Assembly (NCBI GenBank): GCA_943788725.1
Contig: CALSRJ010000001.1
Location: 866,861-930,860 of the forward strand
Direction: 5' to 3'
Source: an uncultured Flavobacteriales bacterium
GTDB lineage: Bacteria > Bacteroidota > Bacteroidia > Flavobacteriales_G > Salibacteraceae
DNA length: 64,000 bases
Under the pieces are notes generated by a model. The model searched no databases. It worked only from the letters and a program-made list of their open reading frames with translations, and had not been told where the DNA came from. Of the stretch, positions 9,545 through 18,808 are shown in pieces. The position numbers and the translations under genes were made by a program. Numbering within the stretch: position 1 is the first letter of the stretch; every line of letters starts with the position of its first letter.

Positions 9545-9660
9545 CCTTGATAATAGGGCTCTATCCCTAAATTTCTATTCGAAGACTCATGATGAATGGG
9601 AAGAGGTCCAAATCGAACTATAGTTCTGAACTAGAGTGACCCTGGTTCACCTCTTCCTTT
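9545..9660 (-). ncRNA. Candidate IS110 bridge RNA region
   Basis: The non-coding stretch 5' of the transposase is strongly structured. A perfect 9-base stem (9599-9607 with 9649-9657, GGAAGAGGT/ACCTCTTCC) closes a 41-base internal region that contains the palindrome GAACTATAGTTC (9615-9626) and GAAC/GTTC arms (9628-9648). A second hairpin, TAGGG-CTCTAT-CCCTA, is at 9554-9569. IS110-group elements encode their bridge RNA at this place with stem-loops that hold target- and donor-binding loops. The exact 5' and 3' ends are unknown. Confidence 0.5.
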
Positions 9661-9813
9661 TCCAACCGTTTTATTCAAACTAATTTCAGAAAACAAGTCT
9701 AAAGGAGTGTCCCCCTGCAGGCGTGATGTATCGAGAACAACCTAACGACGTCCAGTGCAAGCCTCAGCTCTTAAAATGAAAAAGGACCGACCTAGGAAGC
9801 GTTGATTTTTGCT

Positions 9814-9837
9814 CCACTTTGTATCAAGACAAAGTGG
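9814..9837. repeat. Palindrome CCACTTTGT-ATCAAG-ACAAAGTGG
   Basis: A perfect 9-base stem with a 6-base loop, seven bases beyond the stop of the GT4 gene at 9844. It has the same layout as the palindromes bounding 7852-8255 (A/T-rich arms around a CTTGA-type loop). It could act as a transcript end for the minus-strand gene, but no U-tract follows. The rest of 9701-9813 shows only the GGACCG segment similar to 8041 and no gene. Confidence 0.5.
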
Positions 9838-9843
9838 AAAAAC

Positions 9844-10890
9844 TCAGAGCAACGACAATAGCCGATTCGCCCAAACTTCAGGCGTATGTCGCATACCTAG
9901 ATTATGACTCCTAACGCTCATTTGAAGAAGCGCTTCATTAGAGAGCCCCGTAATCCAATGCATTTTTTCAGCAAGTGCATCCCCATTCCCAGAAGGAAAG
10001 ACCGCCCCATTCTCCGCTTCAACCAAGAACTGCTCCTTAGCGCCAATAGCATCACTCAAAAGCATAGGAAATCCAGCAACTCCCATCTCATGAACCGAAA
10101 CCCCCCAAGGCTCAAAATGACTCGGTAGAATATAAACCCCGCACCCCTCCAGTATCGGCAGCATCTCCGAAGGCTGGACAAAGCCAAAATGACGAATGCC
10201 CTCCCCTTCCACTCTTTGGGCGTATTGATCGCCTGTGCCGACGCACCACAGCTCCCAATCGCCGCCAGCCTGCCTGTATTTTGCAAACGCCGACCACAAA
10301 TCGAAAATGCCTTTGTGCTCTACGTAGCGACCCAAGTAAAGAAATCGCTTCGGCAAAGCATTCTTTTTACCCGCACTGAGTTGACCGTAAAAACCATCAA
10401 ATTTCTGGGTATCCGCACTGTAGAAGCCTGTGCGGATTTCACCTTCTTCAAAGCCCAAACGCAAAGCGTATTGCCGCTGTTCCTCACCCGGCACGTAGGC
10501 TTTTGCAAAGGCTCTCCGGATCGTAAAAGGTGCGACTAGTCTCGCCACTTGTTGCTTTGCGCTACCCGTCCAGTGGTTATCCAAACTCAAAACCGTAACG
10601 GATTGTCCACGCATTTTTCTGCAAACCTCTACATAGTCCTTGTCCATCCAGCCGCTGCTGAGGATTAGGTCTGGTTGGAAGGCGCTCACTTTCGTCATCA
10701 ACCCATCGCGATCAAGAGTGTCTCGAGGTATGACCTCGTCAATGAAAGGATAGGTCGAATTGGAAGGGGGCTTCTGGGTTGATGGGCCAGTGGATGAGTT
10801 GGATCTTTGCTCCCGTTGCCTTGAGTGCCTTGCAAGCAAGCTAGAATAGTCGGCTAGTTCGGTGTAGAGGATGGTGATCTTAGCTGACAT
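9844..10890 (-). CDS. Family 4 glycosyltransferase with two compensating indels near the N-terminus
   Basis: 348 codons. The C-terminal GT-B half is clear: FLYLGRYVEHKGIFDLW (donor site) and SHFEPWGVSVHEMGVAGFPM (EX7E-like). The N-terminus MSAKITILYTELADY is also family-like, but residues about 17-47 read as a Ser/Gln/Pro-rich nonsense stretch. In the next frame the same bases read KALKATGAKIQ, IHWPINPEAPFQF and DLSF, which is what the family has. So one base is missing near 10830-10845 and one is extra in the AAA at 10745-10747 (TTT on the coding strand). The true protein probably is normal. Acts in repeat-unit assembly; sugar unknown. Confidence 0.8.
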   Translation of the reverse strand: MSAKITILYTELADYSSLLARHSRQREQRSNSSTGPSTQKPPSNSTYPFIDEVIPRDTLDRDGLMTKVSAFQPDLILSSGWMDKDYVEVCRKMRGQSVTVLSLDNHWTGSAKQQVARLVAPFTIRRAFAKAYVPGEEQRQYALRLGFEEGEIRTGFYSADTQKFDGFYGQLSAGKKNALPKRFLYLGRYVEHKGIFDLWSAFAKYRQAGGDWELWCVGTGDQYAQRVEGEGIRHFGFVQPSEMLPILEGCGVYILPSHFEPWGVSVHEMGVAGFPMLLSDAIGAKEQFLVEAENGAVFPSGNGDALAEKMHWITGLSNEALLQMSVRSHNLGMRHTPEVWANRLLSLL

Positions 10891-10938
10891 TTTCTAATTC
10901 AACATTATCCTTAGGAATCGCAAGAATGGTCAAGGAGA

Positions 10939-12198
10939 TTAGAAAAAAGACTGGTGAACGGATTTAATGATGCCGCCAACCAAGATTCGAAATATGAACT
11001 GAACAATACAGCAAAAAACTATGGGTAAAGTGTAGCTCGAAGATTTAATGCCCGCCACTATAGATCTTACCAGTCCAATGCTAAAATAACACCAAGCCAA
11101 CCAAACCGGTGTTTAGCCAGATAGTTAGATAGGAATTATGTGCGTTTCCTTGATGGCCTAGCTTAGATAGCTCATCTTGAAAGACTTGAAAGACATAGGT
11201 AGTATGATTAAATCCTCCACCAAAGAAAAAGACCCCTTGAATCCTTTCCCATGCAAATCCCCAAGCCAAAAAATCTACCACTACCTTCCTCTAAGGTGTC
11301 TAATCGAAAAAAGTCTTCAAGGCCAAGGGAAAACTATCAGATTTGGAAGGTAGAAAAGCAAATACTCATAGCTTGCTATAAGAATGATGAATATGGTCAA
11401 GGAAAACCGTGTTTGACAAGTACTTTACTCGGTTAAATACGAAGAATAGGATGATTGCGATAAGCGCTGTTCGACTTCCAGTCATTATGACACTTATAAA
11501 TACCAGTCCAAAAAATATCGGCAAAAACCTTTGTGCCGACAAGGCGGGGTCTATCTGACGCAAACACTGGGTAAAAAAACAGAAAATACCACCGTTAGAA
11601 AAATCCCCAAGCCATTGGGGTTCCCTAAAAGACCTCTATATCGTCCAACCAAAGTGGCGAATGAAGGATCGAACAGATACATCACCAAGCCAGAGGCTAA
11701 AATCAGCGCAAAAAAGTATACTAGTTCTTGACCTATCCACTTATTTTCCTCTCTTCCATTTAGCAGTAAAAGAGGAATAATAAAGAAAATACTTCCATAG
11801 GATACAGATTTTTGAAATGCGGTGAATGGAACGCTCGACCAGAAAGTGGCCAATACAGAAAAGAGCAGAAAAGGCAAAAAAAAACTTGAAAATGTGATTA
11901 CGCTTGATCGGCATTGCAGAATACCTGAAGATCGCGAACAACAAGGTTAATATGACAGCTCCAATTTTGGCATTCTCCGCAAATGCAAAAACGTTCGATC
12001 TCGAATCTGAAAAAAATCAGCATCGCTAAAAGTGCAATAAGGATTCGAGTTAAATCCTTGGTGCGAAGTACCAAAAGGAAAGTCACCACGGAATACCCGG
12101 ATGGCCACCACCCGAGGTAAAAAGGCACCGACTACTGCCCAAGACAGCAACAGAAGGTAAATATCCTTTCGTCGATTAATATGCTCTTTCCAAGTCAC
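10939..12198 (-). pseudogene. Wzy/O-antigen ligase-like membrane protein, multiple frameshifts
   Basis: Pieces in all three minus frames line up in order into one polytopic membrane protein: a GTG start at 12198 (MTWKEHINRRKDIYLLLLSW), then VLATFWSSVPFTAFQKS, RYRGLLGNPNGLGIFL, MTGSRTALIAIILF, a loop with GFNHTTYVFQ, and HNSYLTIWLNTGLVG, ending VHQSFF at 10939. The RxxGxxxNPNxLG, SRTA and HNSYL signatures are those of O-antigen polymerase/ligase (Wzy_C, PF04932). It would polymerise repeat units in the periplasm. At least five indels are needed to rejoin the frames. The total length is a multiple of three. Confidence 0.7.
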
Positions 12199-12210
12199 TA
12201 GCTTTTCAAT

Positions 12211-13375
12211 TCACCCATCCAACGCATCATATTCCTTGCTATGTTTTTGCCAATTGAAATCAGTTTTCACCCTATTAAGGACCGTTCATTCCTAATACTG
12301 ACAAATCAGTTTTCTTGAATCGCCAAATTCAATGCATCCCTTAATGCGGATTTATTTTCTGGGTTCAATTAGCCACCCGTTTCGATGCGTCGACCAGTAT
12401 TGAAGAGGCACCTACATCGGTGCATATCACAGCAAGGCCCCCTGGCCATCGCTTCCAAAATAACATTCGGCATGCCCTCTGATACACTCGGACAAACCAA
12501 TACATCATGCTCATCATATATATTTCTCAAGGATGAAGCACTATCAACTCTGCCAATAACGTTAACTCTGCTGTCTTTTGGAATTTCTTTTGTTGGGATA
12601 GGCCCAACCAAGGTCAGTGAGATTTGCATTTCTGGATTATTACTCAGAACATCAAACAACTCCTGTAAACCTTTTTAGTCTATCCCACCTTCCAACGAAT
12701 TAAAGCACGGATAGGGAACACCATGAGAGCCAGCACGAGAAATGTTCCGTTAACCAATCAGCCCCCAATCCCTGATGGAAATTCAACAATCTTGTTTTGC
12801 GTCGGAAACCTCACGTCCGAATTATTTCAGAAATTTTACCTCCATACGAAAAGATATAATCTGCCTCATTCATAATTCTGCGAACCCTACCTCTAAACAA
12901 GTACTTTGTGATTTCTCCTTTGAAGTCAGGCTGTTTCTGAAACATGTTCATTCCATGGAACTTCACACCGATAGGTTACGGTAGGAAAAAGACCTTTTAT
13001 ACTTTGAATATCATAAGCCATGAAGCCTTTAGCATAAATAAAACAAGGTTCTTCGTCTTCAACTTCCAACCTAGTCCGGTATGCCCGTCCAACCTTCTGT
13101 TGAGCCCTTAGGTAATGGCTAGGAAAAGAATCTTCTTCTGGATATAAAAAGGTTCTGATTTCGATATTACCTCTTGCCTCCTTCCCAAATGAGTTAATTA
13201 CTTCATTATCAGAGGGTAGACTGGAACTAGGTAACACAAAATGATAGAGAATCACACGCATCCCCTCTCTTGCTAAAAATTCGCTCAATAATCGAGAATG
13301 CTTCTGCATTCCGCCCATAACATATGGTGGAATACCGTCAGATAGCAATATCAAAGGTCTATTGGACGTGTCCAT
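12211..13375 (-). pseudogene. GT4 glycosyltransferase, multiple frameshifts
   Basis: Begins at the ATG at 13375, MDTSNRPLILLSDGIPPYVM, a GT-B N-terminus with GGMQKHSRLLSEFLAREGM. Further pieces read FQKQPDFKGEITKYLFRGR and NEADYIFSYGGKISEIIRT, then IVEFPSGIG, then LTLVGPIPTKEIPKDSRVNV, and finally VLVCPSVSEGMPNVILEAMA (EX7E-like). The tail NRVKTDFNWQKHSKEYDALDG ends at 12211. All parts are present in order, and each stop I followed is explained by a one-base indel. The gene ends 13 bases before the polymerase start. Confidence 0.72.
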
Positions 13376-13430
13376 GCGCAATTGTAGTCAGAAAAAACCC
13401 ATTCGATTTTCACACAAATTCCTTTTCATT

Positions 13431-14586
13431 TCACTCAGCAATTCCTCCAAAATAATGAGCTTTAAGAGTATCAACAATGAGTAAACAAATCATCTTCAGA
13501 AAGGTGCAAGTGCAAGGGGAGGCGTATGAGTCTTTCTGTAAAGTTCTCAGCATTAATTAGTTCACCCCCTTCGTAGCGATTTGAAAAATATGGACTATTG
13601 TGCAGGCTTTGATAATGGAAACACCGCCCCAACTTCCGCCCGTCTAAAAGTATCCAAAACCTGATCTCTTTCTTCAATATCCTTGGTGAGAAAGAAGTAT
13701 AAATGACCATTGTTAGAAGAAAAAGTCCGGAATCACAGGACGTCCCTATAAATCCTTTTTTTTTCAAGTGGACTCAAGCTCTTCTTGATAGAACTCCCCA
13801 AATTTCACGACGCCGAGAGGTGATTTCTTGAATAAACTCAAGTTGTCCGTGCAAAAAAGCAGCGGTTTAATTCAGAAGGTAAAAACGAAGACCCGAGGTC
13901 AACCCATCCGTACTTATCGATTTCTCCTCTATAAAAGGATGCTCGGTTTGTTCCCTTTTCCCAGATTATTTCCGAGCGTTCAATAAAACGGTCATCATTA
14001 ACCACGAGCATGCCCCCCTCTCCAGATATTAAATTTTTGGTTTCATGAAATGAAAAAAGCAGCTAGATGTCCAATTGAACCAAGAGGTCGGCCTTTATAG
14101 GATGCGTTTTATTGCTTGGGCTGCATCTTCAACTACAAACAAAGAATGCCTCTCCGCTAAATGCATGATTTTCATCCATTTCACAAGATATCCCACCATA
14201 ATGAACAACAACAATCACTTTTGTTTTGGGTGAAATTAACCGCTCTATTTCTGAAACGGGACATGTTAGGGTGCGCGTCTTGAGAATCTGCAAATCGCAA
14301 ACTCGCTCCCCTAAGTAAGAATGCATTTGCAGATGAAACAAATGTGTAAGAAGGAACAATTACTTCATCTCCCTCTTGAATATCCAATAATATAGCCGCC
14401 ATCTCCAATGCATTCTGTGCATGAAGTTGTCAAAAGGCATTTTTTAAATCCATAGGTTGATTCGAAGAAATCATGACACTTGCGGGTAAAAATCACCGTT
14501 TCCCGCTAGACGTCCATGGTTCACAGCTTCTTTGATCCGTTCCCAATTCTGGACCGAATATGTAGGGATGATTAAAATCGAATCAT
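13431..14586 (-). pseudogene. wecE: dTDP-4-amino-4,6-dideoxygalactose transaminase-like (WecE/RffA), multiple frameshifts
   Basis: Ordered pieces give a DegT-fold PLP enzyme: an N-terminus with FNHPYIFGPEL and EAVNHGRLAGNGDFTRKCHD, then GDEVIVPSYTFVSSANAFLL, TKVIVVVHYGGISCEM, the Lys region FHETKNLISGEGGMLV, WEKGTNRASFYRGEIDKYGW, and the C-terminal HYQSLHNSPYFSN and SDRLVRLPL-like ERLIRLPLHLHLS. The HETKN, WEKGTNR and HYxxLHNSP motifs are typical of the WecE/RffA subfamily, which makes TDP-fucosamine. The implied length of about 384 residues fits. The ATG at 14586 directly follows the upstream sulfotransferase stop. At least five indels are needed. Confidence 0.68.
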
Positions 14587-14588
14587 AG

Positions 14589-15323
14589 CTAGAACTTCCA
14601 AGTAGATAAATCTAACCCAAATTGAGACTCGAGAGCAGATACCATTGGTTGATAATGCGAATGCAATTCGTAGAGCAATCCTTCAGGCAAATCTGAATTT
14701 TCTTGAGATGCGTTTATCTTCTTCAAAGGCGCAACTATAGGTTCAAGACCCAGTCGATTCAAAAAATCGCTACGATATTCAGGTTGGGGGGGGTAAGGAA
14801 TTTTTTCAAATACAAGCACGATTAGATCATCCTTAAATCTCTCCGAAAAAGGAACGAGCAAGCTCAGGTAATTGCTGCGAATGAGGTAATTAAATGGGTT
14901 GACTGACACGCATGACGGAGACTCCGGGATATTCAGATTTCTAAGGAACACTTCTTCGATATTTCTCGTTTCTAATCCATTCGCCTTGCTAAACCTGTAG
15001 TTACTAATTGCTCTGTCTACAGGGTCTCTCAATATGGCTATCACCTTCGCATTTGGCAGCAATCGCCATATACGATCTGCCACATGAGGATTCTCATAGT
15101 AGCTAGTCGATTTCTCTAACCAATACCTGGCTTCATGATTAGCACCTTGAAAAAACAATCTTCGATACTCTTCCAAATTAATCTGCTCCCTCAAAAAGTA
15201 TTTCGGCTCTGGGTTATTTGGCTGCGCTTCCGATATCTGGCTACTACTAGCAAGCCAATCTCTCAGCATTGTAGAGCCTGAGCGTTGTGCTCCAATTATA
15301 AAGAGATGTTCTGGACTAATCAA
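14589..15323 (-). CDS. Sulfotransferase (PAPS-dependent)
   Basis: 244 residues. The 5'-phosphosulfate loop GAQRSGST is at residues 11-18 and the 3'-phosphate motif ILRDPVDRAISNYR at about 98-111, the two PAPS-binding signatures of the P-loop sulfotransferase family. It transfers sulfate from PAPS to a hydroxyl, here presumably of the polysaccharide. The start is a TTG at 15323 that overlaps the end of the GT2 gene by 8 bases; no ATG precedes the P-loop. One of six sulfotransferase-like domains in the window. Confidence 0.85.
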   Translation of the reverse strand: MISPEHLFIIGAQRSGSTMLRDWLASSSQISEAQPNNPEPKYFLREQINLEEYRRLFFQGANHEARYWLEKSTSYYENPHVADRIWRLLPNAKVIAILRDPVDRAISNYRFSKANGLETRNIEEVFLRNLNIPESPSCVSVNPFNYLIRSNYLSLLVPFSERFKDDLIVLVFEKIPYPPQPEYRSDFLNRLGLEPIVAPLKKINASQENSDLPEGLLYELHSHYQPMVSALESQFGLDLSTWKF

Positions 15324-16224
15324 TTATCTCGCGAATGTGGTATGGTTGGTCACTGGCCAATTGATTCATGATTCTGGCCAAATATTCACCCATAATTCCT
15401 AGAATAATCAAAACGAAGCCTAACAAAAAGGATATAAGCACAACAATAGTCGTCCAACCTTGTACGCTCACTCCAGCGACCAAAGACTTTACCACATAGG
15501 AAATACCAGCGATAAAACTCAAAACGCTAACCACTATACCCATTCCGCTAACAACTCTTAATGGATAAGAGGAATAATTGAAGAGCAGGCGAGAAAGTAA
15601 TTGAAGAATTTTCCACATACTGTAGTTGGATGCCCCTTTTTCTCGAGGCATATGCGAAGTTGTAACATTCGCTATGCGTCCGGCGCTCATTAACAAAAGA
15701 CCCGGGATATAGGGATACTTCGTACGATACTGCAATGCTCTTTGAGCGGTCTCGTTTGTAAAAATTCTGAAGTTGGTCAGAACGATGTCATCTGGTTTCC
15801 CAAAAATCTTTTTATTCAAGTACCCAACTAAGATACTCCCCAATCTTCTGTGCCTGGCGTGCATCTTTCGTTCAAAACGGGCAAAGACCAAATCATATCC
15901 CTCTCGGATCTTATTCAACAACTTAGGAATCTCTTCTGGAGGGTTTTGTAAATCATCGTCCATAGTAAGCAGGTAATCTCCTTTTGCCAAAGCCATACCA
16001 CAGAGAATCGCAGTATGCTGACCATGGTTATACAAAAGATCTACCGCTTTCACGCAATCAGAAATGTTAGCATAATCCTTGACGACCTTCCAAGTAGCAT
16101 CTCGGCTTCCATCGTTCACAATAATAATCTCAAAAGCCTCATTCTTAAGAACTGCGCAAATACGGTCTAAAGTCTCTGTTATTACCGTTTCTGAATTGTA
16201 TGCTGGAATAATGATCGATGTCAT
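15316..16224 (-). CDS. Polyprenyl-phosphate glycosyltransferase, GT2 (GtrB/ArnC-like)
   Basis: 302 residues. The N-terminal GT-A domain has MTSIIIPAYNSETVI, IVNDGSRDATW and the metal motif TMDDDLQNPPEEI. Two C-terminal hydrophobic helices span about residues 225-250 and 260-285, followed by GEYLARIMNQL. This is the layout of DPM1/GtrB/ArnC enzymes that charge undecaprenyl phosphate with a sugar. It would supply a lipid-linked sugar for side-chain addition outside the membrane. First gene of a minus-strand run, divergent from the deacetylase at 16342. Confidence 0.87.
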   Translation of the reverse strand: MTSIIIPAYNSETVITETLDRICAVLKNEAFEIIIVNDGSRDATWKVVKDYANISDCVKAVDLLYNHGQHTAILCGMALAKGDYLLTMDDDLQNPPEEIPKLLNKIREGYDLVFARFERKMHARHRRLGSILVGYLNKKIFGKPDDIVLTNFRIFTNETAQRALQYRTKYPYIPGLLLMSAGRIANVTTSHMPREKGASNYSMWKILQLLSRLLFNYSSYPLRVVSGMGIVVSVLSFIAGISYVVKSLVAGVSVQGWTTIVVLISFLLGFVLIILGIMGEYLARIMNQLASDQPYHIREIID

Positions 16225-16341
16225 TTCAATGAAATAGCCGCAAAGCTATTTAAACTGCGAATATCAATTCCAAAAAGTGGAGCCTCTGAATGCACCAAAC
16301 TAATTGATTTGTGCTTCTTTTGCGCCGTTCATACATAAGTC

Positions 16342-17277
16342 ATGTCGATTAAATCAAAGCTCAAAGAAATCTATTTCAAGGCAGCTGCCCTAGGAAGAAC
16401 AATTCCCATTGCTCAGCACGCCTTAGTTTTAAATTACCACCATATTGTTCCAGCAGAGCTCATGGAACCAAACTTATTATTTGGATACTCCCATTCCATT
16501 GAAAATTTTGAAAAGCAAATGGAATGGTTGCTAAAACACTATGAGCCTCTATCTGAACCGTCAAAGGAGGGTGGTTTTATGGTAACATTTGATGACTGTA
16601 GTCTTGCTACCTTCGAAAACGCCACTCCAATCTTGGATAAACTAGGAATCAAAGGTCATTTTTTTATTGTAGAAGAGGCGCTCGATCAAATTCTTTGGAT
16701 TGATAAATATTTCTGTTGGATAAGTTATGTTCCCTTTGACACCTACACTCTGAATAAAACGACATTCACAATAACAACGGACAGTGATAGGAAGACCCTG
16801 CACAGCCTACTCTGGAAAATGATCGCGTCCGGAATGCCAGCTGGTCAGTTAATAGAACTAATGAATAATAGCTACGCCTTCAAGGAGCTCTCCGATATTC
16901 AACTCAAACTCAAAAAACGACTTCAATGTCTTGGGAAGAAAGAAATCCAGGCGCTAATTAAAGGAGGTCATCATGTAGGATTTCACAGTCAATCGCACGC
17001 TATGCTGTCAACATTAGAGGAAACAGGTTTGAAAAATGAGATTTCACCCCATGAAGCTTTTTATACGAATCGTTCATTCGCTGTGCCCTTTGGAGATCCA
17101 TCGGCATACACCCCAAAAGTTTTACAAACATTAATAGAGGCCAGATATGACCCCATTTTCTTAAATCACTCCCACGCTCCTAGCGGTCCCGTTTACGGAA
17201 GACTCAATCTCCCTAACACCAGCTCATCAGCGGGAATGAAGTATTATATCCAAAAGCATTTTGAAACCCAATCATGA
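16342..17277 (+). CDS. Polysaccharide deacetylase family protein (NodB/CE4)
   Basis: 311 residues. ALVLNYHHIV near residue 30 opens the NodB fold. The metal motif MVTFDD is at about 74-79, and the second metal motif GFHSQSHAM (HxxxH type) is at about 216-224. These bind the divalent metal in CE4 enzymes that remove N- or O-acetyl groups from sugars. The C-terminal part has AVPFGDPSAY. There is no signal peptide, so it may act on cytoplasmic lipid-linked intermediates. A TTCTTTTG upstream (16315-16322) is one mismatch from the -7 box. It overlaps the next gene by 4 bases (ATGA) and is inverted relative to the surrounding locus. Confidence 0.83.
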   Translation: MSIKSKLKEIYFKAAALGRTIPIAQHALVLNYHHIVPAELMEPNLLFGYSHSIENFEKQMEWLLKHYEPLSEPSKEGGFMVTFDDCSLATFENATPILDKLGIKGHFFIVEEALDQILWIDKYFCWISYVPFDTYTLNKTTFTITTDSDRKTLHSLLWKMIASGMPAGQLIELMNNSYAFKELSDIQLKLKKRLQCLGKKEIQALIKGGHHVGFHSQSHAMLSTLEETGLKNEISPHEAFYTNRSFAVPFGDPSAYTPKVLQTLIEARYDPIFLNHSHAPSGPVYGRLNLPNTSSSAGMKYYIQKHFETQS

Positions 17278-17939
17278 ACTTTAGATACCGCTATAACCAA
17301 ATCAAAAACAGCCTCTTTCCTCCGCGGAATAATGGATTAAAGTGGGTTTTCATATATGGCCTGCCGAGGTCAGGAACCACTTACTATTATCATCAATGGA
17401 TGAATATCTCCAAAGTCGGCATCTCTGATTATGATTTAAGGTGTTTTCTTCCAGTCTTTGACCACTTTCAGTCCGCAAATTACATTCCTTTTGATACAGC
17501 CGCCTTAAAAACACATATTCTTGACCAACTCATCAATACAGGAGCCCCTGGGGGTGGTAGCTCATTTGATTTTGTTGTCAAGCAAGTACATACTGGTCTT
17601 TCAGAATTTGAATTACTGTGCGAAATCCTCGGAAGCAAGCCAAGCATAACCTTCTTTTTGTATCGTGAGCCCATAGGTTGGTATCATTCGGCATCAAGAA
17701 AATTCAATACCACTGCAGAGGATGCTTATAATATGTACAGTGAGAGTCTTAATTCTTATGATCTCATTGGAGGCGAAATCCTCGAATACGGTCTAGATAT
17801 CACGGCCAGCCTTCAAAAGCACGGTATCTCGCTGAATGAAACGTTTGATCCGAAATCCTCGGATTACCTACCGCTTCCAGAAAAATTAGAAGTATTGAAT
17901 GACCTGTATCAAAAATTCCAGCGAAACCATCGTCAATAA
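17274..17939 (+). CDS. Sulfotransferase-like P-loop protein
   Basis: 221 residues. WVFIYGLPRSGTTYYYHQW contains the PAPS-type P-loop GLPRSGTT at residues 29-36; FFLYREPIGWYHSASRKF around 128-145 is the 3'-phosphate-binding counterpart (RxP...S). It is shorter than classic sulfotransferases. It is coupled to the deacetylase by an ATGA overlap, suggesting deacetylation followed by sulfation of one sugar. It overlaps the convergent sulfotransferase by 7 bases. Substrate unknown. Confidence 0.75.
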   Translation: MNFRYRYNQIKNSLFPPRNNGLKWVFIYGLPRSGTTYYYHQWMNISKVGISDYDLRCFLPVFDHFQSANYIPFDTAALKTHILDQLINTGAPGGGSSFDFVVKQVHTGLSEFELLCEILGSKPSITFFLYREPIGWYHSASRKFNTTAEDAYNMYSESLNSYDLIGGEILEYGLDITASLQKHGISLNETFDPKSSDYLPLPEKLEVLNDLYQKFQRNHRQ

Positions 17940-18808
17940 ACTACAGGTCGATTTGACCTAGCTCTTCGGAGTTTTATCGCCACATTGAATATTGTGTGGG
18001 CCACTTTTGACATTGGAGAAATTGGAGGCCTAAAGAGCATCTCATTCAAGTGAATAATGAATCGTGGCGTTTTGGAGATATAAGCATGTGTACGATCCAA
18101 ATGGAGCGTTCTTTCTCTGCTCGATGCTTCAGGAGAAAATGGCCGTTCAATGTACAGTGGCTCCAAATCTATTCCGATGAGCCTAGACAGGTACTTTCGA
18201 GCTTCATCTGGATGGAGCGTCACTAAGTGTTCGTATCTCACTTCATGATATTCGTGGGTTCTTTTGAAACTGGAGATGACATCCATATAGTCGAAACAAA
18301 TGAGCGTCGCCGCTAAATATGGTATCACTCTAAGTCCGTAAATTTCCTTGACCCTTTTTCCTATCAATGGAATCCAACGTGCTTGAACCATGGAGTGGAT
18401 GATTGCTCCTTCTTCACGCACGACGACAACAAATCTGGGTTTTTCAAAATCTACATGAATTTTTGGATAGAACAATGTGTGGATCGGACTCTTTTCAATA
18501 AAAACAGCCTCCTTATGCTCTGAACGGTTCAAGAGATGATCCGCAGCTCTTTTAAGCAAGTTGCTAAATGAACTGGCTCCATCCGCTAGCCATTGGCGCT
18601 CTTCTTCATCAGGGAGTAATTTGACAAAATATGGATGTGCCATTGCCGCCTTGGAAGAATATGCCCTAGCAGCATCCAATGCAAACGCTTGAGATTCGGC
18701 ATCTGCTCCAATAACCCTCGGCTGATTTACCATGAACATCCTCATAAGAAGACTTGTGCCCGATCGCGGGGGTCCCAAGATTATAACATAAGGGCTAGGG
18801 TATATCAT
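17933..18808 (-). CDS. Sulfotransferase family protein
   Basis: 291 residues. VIILGPPRSGTSLLMRMF carries the P-loop GPPRSGTS (residues 12-19); PRFVVVVREEGAIIHSM is the 3'-phosphate segment, where the usual Asp/Pro after the Arg is replaced by Glu-Glu. VFIEKSPIHTLF is also family-like. First of three genes joined by 4-base overlaps (17933-21050). Predicted to sulfate the glycan. The altered motif makes the activity less certain than for 14589 and 30509. Confidence 0.75.
   Translation of the reverse strand: MIYPSPYVIILGPPRSGTSLLMRMFMVNQPRVIGADAESQAFALDAARAYSSKAAMAHPYFVKLLPDEEERQWLADGASSFSNLLKRAADHLLNRSEHKEAVFIEKSPIHTLFYPKIHVDFEKPRFVVVVREEGAIIHSMVQARWIPLIGKRVKEIYGLRVIPYLAATLICFDYMDVISSFKRTHEYHEVRYEHLVTLHPDEARKYLSRLIGIDLEPLYIERPFSPEASSRERTLHLDRTHAYISKTPRFIIHLNEMLFRPPISPMSKVAHTIFNVAIKLRRARSNRPVVY

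Larger units (their letters stand above)
8470..9700 (-). mobile_element. IS110-family insertion sequence (approximate ends)
   Basis: One intact IS110-type transposase gene with about 200 non-coding bases on its 5' side, the layout of IS110-group elements whose left end encodes a guide (bridge) RNA. IS110 elements lack clear long terminal inverted repeats and target duplications, so the exact ends cannot be set from one copy. The values given are the transposase stop plus the end of the structured left region. It sits between the asnB and GT4 genes of the polysaccharide locus. Confidence 0.65.

Noticed and set aside
12385-12678. 97-codon plus-strand frame in the broken GT4 gene
   Set aside because: Antisense to a recognisable EX7E-containing GT4 segment.
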